The notes under the pieces were generated by a model. That model worked only from the letters and a program-made list of their open reading frames with translations, did not search any database and had not been told where the DNA came from. The translations under genes were made by a program, and so were the position numbers. DNA of 64,000 nt from Lactarius indigo (Eukaryota; Basidiomycota; Agaricomycetes; Russulales; Russulaceae): NCBI GenBank assembly GCA_025766275.1, contig JAFKAC010000086.1, positions 62,001-126,000 on the forward strand, written 5' to 3'. Shown here piece by piece: positions 1 to 10,400 of the stretch; the stretch's first letter is position 1, and each line of letters opens with the position of its first letter.

Positions 1-249
1 AGCCTGAGTCAGCCAAGCCAACGAAACCACACTGGAGCTCTAACGCGTGTGAATTCGACCCTCAGATTGTACAGACAAGTCAAGCCCTGGGTCTGAAGAT
101 TCGAATCCCCCCCCGTCGTCCCTCCTCTGCACAAACTGGCCAGAGGTCTGCGCGCTGTCTGCGCGCTGTTCGCGTTGTCCACCCGCCGACCTCTGGCCTT
201 TTATGTGCTCTCGCCGCCCCTCACCGCCCCTCGTCGCCACTCGCCGCCG
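1..249. other. Unassigned left edge
   Basis: No gene is supported here. The first 30 bases hold AGCC/GCC motifs resembling the subterminal motifs of the hAT-like end at 7200-7478, so this could be interior or subterminal sequence of the same element, but no terminal inverted repeat is visible. The stretch from about 180 grades into the C-rich satellite that follows. Confidence 0.3.
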
Positions 250-951
250 CTCTCTCTCTCTGGTTGCTGCTCGTCGCCGCTCGTCACCGCTCATCGCCAC
301 TCGCCGCCCCTCGCTCGCTCTGGTCGCCACTCGTCACCACTCGCCTGCTCTGGTCGCCGCTCATCACCCCTCACCGCCCCTTGCCTGCTCTGGTCGTCGC
401 TCCTCGCCGCTCGCCGCTCCTCGCTCACTCTGGTCGCCGCTCGCTGCTCCTCGCTCGCTCTGGTCGCCGCTCACCACTCCTCGCTTGCTCTGGTTGCCGC
501 TCGCTGCTCCTCGCTCACTCTGGTCGCCACTCGCCGCTCCTCGCTCGCTCTGGTCGCCGCTCGCCGCTCCTCGCTCGCTCTGGTCGCCGCTCGCCGCTCC
601 TCGCTCGCTCTGGTCGCCGCTCGCCGCTCCTCGCTCGCTCTGGTCGCCGCTCGCCGCTCCTCGCTCGCTCTGGTCGCCGCTCGCCGCTCCTCGCTCGCTC
701 TGGTCGCCGCTCGCCTGCTCTGGTCGCCGCTCGTCACCCCTCGCCACCCCTTGCCTGCTCTGGTCGCCGCTCATCACCCCTTGCCGCCCCTCGCCTGCTC
801 TGGTCACCGCTCGTCGCCGCTCGCTGCCCCTCGCCGCTTGCTGCCCCTCGCCGCTTGCTGCCCCTCGCCTGCTTTGGTTGCCACTCGTTGCCGCTCGCCA
901 CTGCTCGCCTGCTCTGGTTGCCACTCGCCGCCACTCGCCTGCTCTGGTCGC
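250..951. repeat. 30-bp tandem satellite
   Basis: A direct repeat of exactly 30 bp is clearest at 541-720, where six consecutive units are almost identical. Each unit combines TCGCTCGCTC, TGGTCGCCGC and TCGCCGCTCC. Outside the core the units are degenerate and of variable spacing. Because 30 is divisible by three, all frames stay open and give long artificial ORFs rich in Arg, Ser, Leu and Ala on both strands. The array is interrupted at 951 by a solo LTR and resumes at 1502. It is not a CRISPR array, because there are no unique spacers. Confidence 0.9.
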
Positions 952-1501
952 TGTTGATAAGTGACCCTTGCGCACTTAGCGGCTCCAACGGACCGGACTT
1001 ACAGATATGGACTGCTGTAGATTAATTAGGACCACTTTAGATTAGATTTGGTTTGATCTGTACAATCTAGAACTTCTATGACATCACTGTACAATGACAT
1101 CATATGGACTACTTCGGACTCTTCATTGTACTCCTTCCTTTGTTCTTTTTCTAGCGCTATCTTTATTGTGATGTCACTATGATATCATCCTAGTCTGGAC
1201 TCTCTTTGTTTTGCGCTCCTTGTTCTCCATTAGCACACTCCTTTGTCCCACATGTAGAACAACGTCTCTTGTATTGTGTGACTCTATGTTACTTCCCTTG
1301 TAATAGTGTCACTGCCCTGTATAGTATAAGTAGTAGGCTTGTACGCTCCTGGTCCACATCAGTTCCTCACTGTTGTGTGCCAGACAACCTCTGCTTCACT
1401 CTGCTTGACTTCATCCCTGTTGCTGCCTTTCAGTCATCTTTGATATCTCACCACAGTCTTCTTGTCACTGTGAGTATCATCTTCATGTGTGCTGTTCATC
1501 A
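952..1501 (+). repeat. Solo LTR, family LTR-F (550 bp), TSD GTCGC
   Basis: The sequence starts TGTTGATAAGTGACC and ends GCTGTTCATCA, so it has the TG...CA ends of an LTR. It is flanked by a perfect 5-bp target duplication, GTCGC at 947-951 and 1502-1506. No internal retroelement sequence is present, so it is a solo LTR left by LTR-LTR recombination. A TATA-like TATAAGTAG motif lies near 1324-1332. The element belongs to a family with at least seven other copies in this window. This copy has a single version of an internal segment that is duplicated in the 605-617 bp copies. Confidence 0.93.
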
Positions 1502-1900
1502 GTCGCCACTTGTCGCCGCTCGCCGCCCCTCGCTCTGGTCGCCACTGCTCGTCGCTGCTCGTTGCCCCTGACTCTGGTCGCCGCCCATCGCCGCTCCTCT
1601 GGCCACTGCGCAGCCGTTGGTGCCGCTGCCACCACCCTCGCTGTCACCGCCACCACCGCCCTCGTGTCGCCACCACCGCCACCGCTACCACCCTCACTGC
1701 CGGCGCTGGCACCCGCCCACCTTCGGACGACCATCAGGTGCCCCTGGATGCTTCGGACGCCCTCGGAAGGCCCTCGGACGCCCTCGGACAGCCCTCGCGC
1801 ACCCTCCTCTTGCCCCTCCACACCCCCTTTTCTCTTCCCACCCCCTTTTCCCTCTCTGGCCACCCCAGGTGAGTCGCACAGGTCCCCTACTTTTATGTAG
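1502..1900. repeat. Resumed satellite, then C-rich low-complexity DNA
   Basis: After the LTR the GTCGCC/CTCGCC satellite continues for about 110 bp. It then passes into a CCACC/CCT-rich stretch (about 1610-1870). Overlapping ORFs of 100-146 codons exist on both strands, but all are compositionally biased (Pro, Ser, Arg, Ala) and none has a recognisable domain. No gene is called. Confidence 0.6.
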
Positions 1901-1959
1901 TTCATTCCTAGGTACAAATACATGTATATAGCCTTGTTGCAAATAAATTTCTCTTTAAA

Positions 1960-4900
1960 CTACTGCTCACTAATGCCCCTGAGATAAGCCCTCAAGTCCT
2001 CAACTGGTCTGACTGCCTCCATTCCCTCCAGCTCTTCCATTTCATCCTTCTCTCCAAGCCCTTCAGTAAAATTGAGTTCCCTTTTATACTTTGCCTGGAA
2101 CTTGAGTATCTGTATGGCTTCCATGCTGCCTGGCTTAAGGCGGTTCCTCCTGGCTCTAGCTGTCTCCTTGCTTGCTGAGAAGACACGCTCACATGGGACT
2201 GAAGTGGCTTGAATGGGGAGTAAGTCCATGGCAAGCTTGAAGAGTGTTGGCCACTTTTTCTGGTGTTCCTGCCATTCCAACTACTGTCAGTACTCCCTAA
2301 TAAAATGAACCATTCTACATACCTGCCAGAACTCAAGAATATTGGCATATTTGACTGGGGCTGCTAGATAGTCATCAACTTCACCTTCTAAGGTATTTGC
2401 CTGTGGTCTGTAGACAGGCATTGGGCCAATACCAAGGTTTGCCAAAGTGGCCTGCATGCCACCAAATGGTTCAGGGGGTGGAGGGGGTACAGTTGATCTA
2501 GTAGGGGCTCTAGATGGTGTGTACAATGGTCTGAGCTACTTAGAATTTTAGTTTTAGAGTAGCATGATAAAATTAAAAGCACTCACTGCATCAAGGAGGT
2601 GGCGCTTTACAGCTTCAGAAACATTTGATTGGTAGTGTTGCTTGAACCATTCAAGCTTTGTCAAAGGGTTAAGAACTGTTCACATGAGATGAGAAATTAT
2701 GCAGAATATTAAGACAGCCACTCACCCATTGAAAGCTGATATACTGGAAGGTCAAGGGCCTGGATAGAATATGGAACTATCTTCTCTGAAGCTTTTCCAA
2801 TAATAAGACCAATGTCCTGTCTCTCAGTCTCCAAGGTATTTGCCAAGTCATTCAGGGTTTTTAAAAAGCCCTCAAATGCAGCAACTGTGCCACAAAGTGT
2901 TGGCGTCTTCTCATAAGAAAGTGATTGCTGATACCAGAAGGGGATCTAATAAATAAATTAATAGACAATCAGAGAGAGAAAATGTCTGCACACCTGAAGA
3001 ATTCTCTGAAGTCCCCCAAGGACCCTCCAATCTTCCTCATTTAATGGGTCTGGCCCTCCCTCCTGAGTAAACCTATCAATTGCCTAACTAAAAGTTAGCA
3101 TTAGAATTTATTAAATGGCTTAAAAAATACCTCTCTCAAAATAAATGCCCTCTTGATCATTAAATAGGCAGAGGACCACCTGGTCTCCACATCAAGAATT
3201 AATTGCAAAGGAGGCACATTTGACTCCTTTGCAATTGTAGAAAATATATCACACCTTCGTGATGAGTTGTGGATCTATTATAAATAAATTAGAAAAAAAA
3301 AAAAAAAAAAGAAAAAACTCGGAAAAAGAAACAAGAAAAAGAAAAAGAAAAAGAAAAAGAAAAAGAAAAAGAAAAAGAAAAAGAAAAAGAAAAAGAAAAA
3401 GAAAAAGAAAAAGAAAAAGAAAAAGAAAAAGAAAAAGAAAAAGAAAAAGAAAAAGAAAAAGAAAAAGAAAAAGAAAAAGAAAAAGAAAAAGAAAAAGAAA
3501 AAGAAAAAGAAAAGAAAAAGAAAAAGAAAAAAAGACAAAAAAACTCGAAAAAAAGAAGGGAAAAAGAAGAAAAAAAGAAAAAAAAAAGGAAAGGCTCACA
3601 TAAACAATAATTTGCTGAAGCCTTTTAACTTGGTCAAAACCAAGTTCAACTGCTTCCTCAAGCATTGCCTTGCATGCAAGATTTACAATATGGGCAAAGC
3701 ATCTAAAAAGTGTTAGCAAAAAAATATTAAATAGTTTGACACTTACCTGATGTGGCGCTGCTCTGCAGAAAACCCAGTATTAGGATATTGCTTCTTTAAC
3801 TGAGTTTCTAGTGCCTCCATCATAGAGCTGTTGTTGGATGCATTATCTGTTGTTATCCAACCAATCTTTATTTAAAAAAAAATTAATTAGTCGAAATTTA
3901 TATATAAAATGAAGTAGACATTACCTTTCTTTCAAGCCCCATCCTAGTAATGATAAAATGAAAGACCTCAGCTAACCTCTCTCCAGTGTGGGACCCAGGA
4001 AAATAGACAAATCCAATAAGGTCAGCTCTAAGGGTTAGCTTTTGCTGGCCATCTTGAGTCTGGATCTGCTCCAGCCAGTGAGCAGTAACAGCCATGTATG
4101 GCTTGAGGTCAGGGTCTGTCCACATGTCTGTGGTAAAAGAGACCCTCCCAAGGCAGCTTGTCTAAATAGAAGTTAGCCCTCAAGCACTAAGATATAATAA
4201 TAAAATATTACCTGAATATGCTGAGACAAATTGTGGAGTGCCTCTGTACAGTTCTCCACAATGCGCTTCTGCATAGTGGTCCTGTGAGGGATGTCTGCAT
4301 CACTCAGCTCAGGGCGGAGTAGGAGACACAGGTGGCGGAACTCTGGTCTCTCCACAATCATCATAGGCTAAAAAAAAAAAAAAAAAACATTAAATAGGGA
4401 AAAAAAATTAAAATTAAATAAAAAACCTGATCTGTGGCAACAATAAATTGCACAAGGCCATCTAAAAAGTTGTCTTGAGTGAAGGGAGTGCGGCGCCTAG
4501 CTTGATGCTCTACAGGAACTCCAGTAACTCTTGCAACAGCTTCTTCTCCCTCTTTACCTCTCAGCTCAATTTTGAGTCTTTGGCACTCTGTAACCCACTC
4601 ATCTGCATGGTGATTGAGCAGATGGGACCGCAGAGGACCTGTTGCAGTAGTGGAGCGATATGAGTGTACTTTGATGGACACGTCCTCTTGATGAAGTATC
4701 CTACAAAAATAATTTTTAGAAATAAAAATAAAAATAAGAATAAAAAACTCACAAGCAAAACTTGCACTGTTTCTTCCCATCAAGAGCCTGAAAAAACCTC
4801 AAGGTATCATCACCTGAGCCCAGCCTTGAACCAGCTTTTTGAGCCCTCCTTGGGCGGCGAGTTGGAGTTGGAGGGTCAGAGTTGCCTTCCTGAGGGCTAT

Positions 4901-5365
4901 TGAAATTAGCACCACCCTCCTGAGAGCCATCTGACCCATTTCCAAGGTCAAAGTTCTCAGGTTGGGGTGAGCTAAGGCCTCCCTGTATTAAATTTGTTAA
5001 AAAATGATTATAAAATTAATAAAATAGATACTCACTTGATTGGCAGCCTGAGCAGGTGAAGAACCTGCAAAGGGGTCCTCTCCCTGCTGTGAGGGTCCAG
5101 GAGGGCCACCTGAAGCTGCAGAAGAGCCTAGATTAAAGTGCACATGTCTGGCACTGGCAACTGATGTCTGAGCAGCTGTGGATGAGACTAACACAATATG
5201 AGTGTATGGATACCATCAAAACAATGAGCACATACCATCAAGCTGAAAAGACATCTCCAAAGCACCACCAGGAAGCTCCCGCTGTTTGACCTGGCTCTTC
5301 TTGGTCTTTGGCCTTTTTGGAGTCCTCTTGGGTGTTGAAGGGGCCCTCTTCCTAGATCCAGCCAT
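1960..5365 (-). CDS. hAT-family transposase with BED zinc finger, multi-exon
   Basis: This encodes a cut-and-paste DNA transposase of the hAT superfamily. The start at 5365 opens a basic N-terminus (MAGSRKRAPSTPKR). A BED-type finger is split by an intron near 4690-4760 (CKFC, then HLLNHH). Next come hAT core motifs: SFTTDMWTDPDLKPY near 4125, the CFAHIVNLACK segment near 3700, and LDVETRW near 3200. The C-terminal dimerisation domain contains LPIQATSVPCERVFSAS near 2190 and the stop is at 1960. Several introns carry GT...AG ends, for example 5188-5235 and 4983-5035. One intron, 3275-3599, is swollen to about 325 bp by a microsatellite. I saw no internal stop in the exons I joined by eye, so the gene may be intact, but exact exon limits in 2280-3150 and 3720-4480 need transcript support. 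It may belong to the hAT end at 7200-7478. Confidence 0.85.
3275..3599 (-). repeat. Intron of the hAT gene filled by a (GAAAAA)n microsatellite
   Basis: The hexamer GAAAAA is repeated about 29 times without interruption from about 3335 to 3509, with impure A-rich flanks from 3290 to 3593. On the coding (minus) strand it reads TTTTTC, a long polypyrimidine tract. The intron donor GTGAGC is at 3599 and the acceptor AG at 3275-3277. The flanking exons join in phase 0, so the array sits wholly inside an intron. The long ORFs of Lys/Arg or Phe/Leu across it are artefacts. Confidence 0.85.
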
Positions 5366-5780
5366 AGTAGACGTAGCCAAGAGTAGTACAAAAAAAAATA
5401 AAAGAAGCAAGCTGAAGTAGATCAGCTGAGATCAGGCAGAGATGAGGAGAGATGAGACTGTAGCAGACAGCAGGAGCCGAGACGAGAGCGTGGGAATGCG
5501 CGTTGTACATGCGGTGGCTGCGAAAATTCCTTGCCCTTGCATTGCGCAACTCGCGTTCGTGCTCACGAGCACCACTGGCACGGGTTTACGACCCACCCTC
5601 TCTCTTGGCCACAAAGTAAGTACTTCTTTTTTTTTTGCCTGGCTCACTGACTCGCCCACACGTGCCCTCGCAGGTAACAAGGCAGCGGCAGGACCTGCCC
5701 TGCGATAGCCACGCCCCGAACCCCCAAGCCCCCAAGGCAGCCACGGCGATGGCGCCAGCCCTGGGGTGCAACGACCGCGA
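5366..5780. other. Region upstream of the hAT gene
   Basis: This is the presumed 5' flank of the hAT transposase gene. ORFs cross it on both strands but change composition abruptly into the downstream GAC/CAC repeat and have no recognisable domain. No gene is supported. Confidence 0.4.
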
Positions 5781-6430
5781 CCGCAACCATGACCACGACC
5801 ACGACTACGACCACGACCACGACTACAACCACGACCGCAACCGCAACCACGACCACGACCACCACGACCACCACCGCAGCAACCGCGACCACCACAGCAA
5901 CCACGACCACCACAGCGACCACCACGGCGACCGCGACCATGATCACGACCACGATCGCAACCACGACCACGGCCACGACTACGACCACAACCACAACCGC
6001 AACCGCAACCACGACCACGACCACCACGACCACCACCGCGGCAACTGCGACCACCACGGCGACCACGACCACCACAGCGACCACCACGGCGACCGCGACC
6101 ATGACCGCGGCGACCACAACCACAACCACAACCACCACCGCGACCACCACCACGACCGTGGCAACCGCGATGACCATCGTGACAACCGCGACGACAACCG
6201 CGACCACGACCACGACCGCGGCAACCACGACCACGACCGCGACGACAACCACGACCGCGGCGACCGCAATTACCACCGCGGCGACCACCACCACGACTGC
6301 GGCAACTGTGACGACCATCGTGACGACCGCGACCACGACCGCGACCACGACCACCACCGCAGTGACCACTACGACCACCACCGCGGCGACCACGACCACC
6401 ACCGCAACCACCACCGCCACCGCAGCGACG
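5781..6430. repeat. GAC/CAC trinucleotide-type low-complexity block
   Basis: About 650 bp are built almost wholly from GAC, CAC, AAC and CGC triplets. The three plus-strand frames read as Asp/His, Thr, and Pro/Arg-like polymers, and the minus strand as Val or Gly/Arg polymers. ORFs of 227-341 codons in five frames follow from the triplet structure and are not evidence of a protein. A few ATG, GTG and CGN variants break the pattern, and larger sub-blocks repeat (compare 5830-5930 with 5995-6100), which suggests expansion by duplication. Confidence 0.85.
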
Positions 6431-6558
6431 ATGGCGATGCCTTCGACTCAGCCGCACCCGGGCAGTAGATAGAAAAAAAAAATGTATTCTCTATACTATG
6501 TAGTCTACAGCAATACAAATGTTTTATTTTATTTTTGTCAGAGTTTGCGCAAGGTCGT

Positions 6559-7136
6559 TGTTATGATCTGACGCTTCGGGCCTAAGTCACAGTATGTCTC
6601 CACCCTGTCTTTCCACTTCTGTACTATACCTTGTTACCAAAGGAGCTACTGATACTAGTGGCGCTGTTTCTTTGATCCGAACTTCTGCTTACTCCGTTTA
6701 GTCTCTTTGATATTGTGTGGACTTGTGTTCATGTTGTTTGGAACCTTGTCCTATATAAACCTGTACCATAGACCGTAGGAAGCCAGACTTGGCTTCGTTT
6801 GCAATCTAGCAACTTTGCCTCTGTACTTTGGTGTGACCTCGCCTTATCCCTCTCTTCTTGTGCATCCCCTACCTCAGTCCCTAACCAGGACACTTCGAAG
6901 TCTTTGCAGTTGAACTATATCAACGTGTTACACCTGTTATACTCTGTGCACTAGCAAGATCAAGTGTAGAGAAGTGTTAGACACTTCGGACGAGGAGTCC
7001 TACATTACAGAGTAGTGCTGCACCTTGTGCCACACTTTATCACTCGTATTTCATAGCAATAAGACAACAGAGGTCTTCGCTTGGTACTTGTGTGGTTCAG
7101 AACCTCTAGAACCCACGCCCCTGCTAGGGCGTAACA
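6559..7136 (+). repeat. Solo LTR (578 bp), TSD GTCGT
   Basis: The sequence starts TGTTATGATC and ends GGGCGTAACA. It is flanked by a perfect 5-bp duplication, GTCGT at 6554-6558 and 7137-7141. TATATAAACC near 6755 is a likely TATA box, followed by about 380 bp to the 3' end. No gag or pol is attached, so it is a solo LTR. It differs in sequence from LTR-F and from the four chromovirus LTRs further right. Its TGTTA...TAACA ends match the gypsy LTRs in this window, so a Ty3/gypsy origin is likely. Confidence 0.9.
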
Positions 7137-7199
7137 GTCGTCTGAGGAGACGCCAAAAAAGAGGACTTACCCACTTTTCTTCTGAGAGCCCCAGCAGAC

Positions 7200-7478
7200 A
7201 CTGGACACGCACGTTGAGCAAATATATTCCATTTTTGGCCAGCTTGTTCCTGGCTCAGCCAGGCAGAATCCATTCTCGCCCACTCACGCATACTCACGAG
7301 CCGGGCGAGCCCTGCCTAATCTGGTCATTCCTAATCGAGCCTGGCTCAGCCCAGCTCAGCCAGCTCGCGAGCCGAGCTGAGCCAATTTTGGTCCTGAGCC
7401 GATGTGTCAGCTTGGCTTGGCTCAAAACAGCTCAGCTTGGCTGGCTCAGCCGATTTGAGCCGAGCCACGGCAACACTA
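7200..7478. mobile_element. Right end of a hAT-like DNA transposon with subterminal repeats
   Basis: About 280 bp are crowded with short GAGCC/GGCTC motifs in both orientations (GGCTCAGCC, GAGCCGAGC, CAGCTCAGC). They end in GGCAACACTA at 7478, which reads TAGTGTTGCC on the minus strand and resembles hAT terminal sequences. The junction at 7478/7479 falls exactly where the copia reading frame breaks, and the terminal TAG supplies the copia ORF with its stop codon. The adjacent 8 bp, ATCATACC (7479-7486), would be the hAT-type target duplication, but its partner lies outside the window or is lost. The hAT transposase gene at 1960-5365 may belong to this element. Confidence 0.6.
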
Positions 7479-10400
7479 ATCATACCCCTCCCGTTGAGGC
7501 ATCACATATATGCCAGCATCAGCAAACGTCCGCTTAAAGCCGAGTGCAGTGAGCACTCCATGGAATTGCAAGTTCCATGCGCGGGAGGCCTGTTTGAGAC
7601 CATAGATCACCTTAACCAGGCGACACACCTTCGTCTCAGAGCCAGTGACAGTGAAACCTTGTGGCTGCTCCATGTAAATCTCCTCGTCAAGCACGCCATT
7701 GAGAAAAGCAGACTTAACATCCATCTGATGGATGTGCCAGTCCTCCAGCGCGGCCAACGCCAGAAGTAAACATAGCGACTCAAATCGTGCGACAGGAGAG
7801 AAGGTTTCATCAAAATCTACGCCAGGGATCTGCGTGAATCCCTTAGCCACCAAGTGAGCTCTGTAGTGGCCATCCGTTTTGAGCTTAAAGACCCATTTGG
7901 ATTTTACTGCCTTGCGATTAGGCGGGAGATCCACTAACTCCCAAGTCCCATTCTTAGCTAGGGCGTCCATTTCATACTGACACGCCTTAGTCCACTCATC
8001 TGCAGCTGCAGACCGCATGGCCTCTGCATAGGTTGCAGGGTCTCGGCCCACAAAGGCAGCAGCCAGTAACTCCACATACCCCAGACGCCTGCCACACCAT
8101 GCTGCATTGTCTGCATTGAAGTAACGCGGATTTGGCACAGGGACACGAGCAGTGCGCCTTGGTGCATTGTCCATCTCGCGCAACAGCTGACTACACTGTG
8201 CATGATCCTCAAATCCCCCAGGCATTTCTGGTGAGGGAGGAGGGACATGGCGCATAATGCACGTTGCACTAGGACGCGGCGGGGGTGAAGTGGGAGTGGT
8301 CTGCTCATGTTTAGGTGTGGTGGGCAGAGCTGGCAGAGCAGGTGGTGGTGTGGTGGGGCGTGGTTGGACTTGTGGGGGGTCTAAAAGGTTTTCTACATCC
8401 TCCTCCTCACTACTACTGGAGTGTGCAGGGGAGGGTGCTCGCATTGGTGGTAACACTGGCGGGTGAGGCACGGCAGTCACTGTTGTGCTAGGCACGACTG
8501 GTGGTGAAGGTGTGGGGTGTGTCTCAACACCCTGGAGGGACGGGAAGCTACTCTCGTCGAATGTCACATCCCTGGACACTCGGACGGAGCGGGTTGAGCG
8601 GTCCCAGAGCTTATAGCCCTTTGATTCGGGCTCAAACCCGATAAGCGTGACCTCAATGGCCTTCGCATCCAATTTGCGATGCTTATCAGCGGGTACATGC
8701 ATGTACCCCTTGCATCCAAAGACGCGAAGATGTAAGACATCAGGCACTTTGCCAGAGTGCCAGAGCTCATAAGGAGTGCGCCACTTAAGCCCACGGACTG
8801 GAGAGCGATTGTAGATGTGCACAGCTGCGCACACTGCATGCTCCCAGAAGCCTTTAGACATGCCTGCTGTGTGAAGCATGGACATTGCCTTATCCATAAT
8901 GGTGCGGTTAAACCGCTCGGCTTTCCCGTTAGATTGTGATGAACCCGGCATCGTGAGGTGATGCTCTATCCCTTTCTGCTTAAGAATGTCCTGCGTGACA
9001 CTCGACATGTATTCACCACCGCGGTCAGAGTGCAGAGCGCGTAGTTTATGGCCAGACTGGGTTTCACCCCAAGCCAAGTACATCTGCAGCGACTTAGCAA
9101 ACTGATCCTTTGACTTAAGGAAGTGGACCACAGTGAACTTAGTGTGGTCGTCTATGAAGGTGGCTGTGTATGTCGAGCCTTGCAAGGACTGAGTCTGCAT
9201 AGGACCGGCGAGGTCACTGTGCACGATCTCAAATTGACGAGTTGTCCTCTTGTTGGAGGACGCAGAAAAGGGTTGGCGAGTGGATTTACCCATCTCACAC
9301 CCATGGCAGACTGTGTGGGCCATGGTGGAGCTATCTATGTCCATGCCAGTAGTGGCAGAGGGACCATGCGCCTTCAGTGCCGCAGAGGAGATCTGTCCCA
9401 TGCGTTGATGCCAGATATCAAGTGTGGCAGCACTTGATTTTGTGTGGGCATTGAGGCTGACACTGGCTGCGTCCAACCAGTAAAGGTTGTCCTCAAGGTA
9501 GCCTTTGGCCACACACTTTTGGTTGACAGATATTTTAAATGAGCCACTGTCAAAGGCAATTTCAGCACCCTTTTGTGCTAGGGCGCGCATCGACAAGAAG
9601 TGTGTCTTCACCTGTGGTAGGTGTAGCACATTGCTGAGGGTGATAGAAATACCCTGGCTCATAGTAAAGATGACAGACCCAACACCCACTTGGTCTATAG
9701 TGGACTTGTCACCCAGGCGTACAGTGCCTTTGGTTGGGGTGTAGTCCTTGAAGTCAGACTGATGTGGGGTGATGTGGTGTGTAGCACCACTGTCCATCAT
9801 CCAACGCACACGCGAGGCAGCATACAAGGCAACACCAATTGATTCAGAGGCCCAGTCTATGGCGGGCTCTTCGACCTCCTTAATGGAGGCGGTGGTAGGT
9901 ACAAGAATGTGACTATTGGCAGCCTTGTTGCCTGTTTTCTCCTTCTCCTTTGCGTCAGCCTTGTCCTTCTTCCTTTTCCTGCAATCAGGCTTGATATGCC
10001 CCTTTTTGTTGCAATAGTGGCAAGTTAGACCAGAGTGGTCCTTCTTGCCCTTCTTGCCCGTCGGTTTGACGGGGGCCACCTTGTTGAGGGAGGAGCCAGA
10101 GGGCCCAGCGCGGCGAGCTTCTTCTGACACTATGCGCGCTATGATTTCAGCATGCTTAAGTCCAGAAGGGGCCCCACTGGCGAGGATGGTAGAGGCCAAC
10201 ACCTCATAAGAGGGCAGCAGTGCGTGGAGGAGAATGAGACAGAATTGTGTGTCAGTGACACCCATCTGTGCGTTGGAAAGGGCAACCCTCAGCTCATTGA
10301 GCTTGGCCAATTGAGTGGCCATGGGTGCGGAGTCGTCAAGATGGGCTTGTGTTAGTTGGATCCACAAATTGAAGATAGTGGTGCTGCCCGAAGCACCAGC

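Noticed and set aside
250..951. CRISPR-like array
   Set aside because: Units are contiguous 30-bp tandem repeats without unique spacers, and the window is eukaryotic.
175..1025. Long overlapping ORFs (about 200-260 codons) on both strands
   Set aside because: They lie in a 30-bp satellite whose period is a multiple of three, so open frames are automatic, and they run into the LTR.
3249..3719. Lys/Arg and Phe/Leu repeat proteins
   Set aside because: They are translations of the (GAAAAA)n array inside an intron of the hAT gene.
5432..6472. His/Asp-rich, Thr-rich, Val-rich or Gly/Arg-rich proteins of 227-341 residues
   Set aside because: All come from the same GAC/CAC triplet block read in different frames; no sign of codon-level selection.
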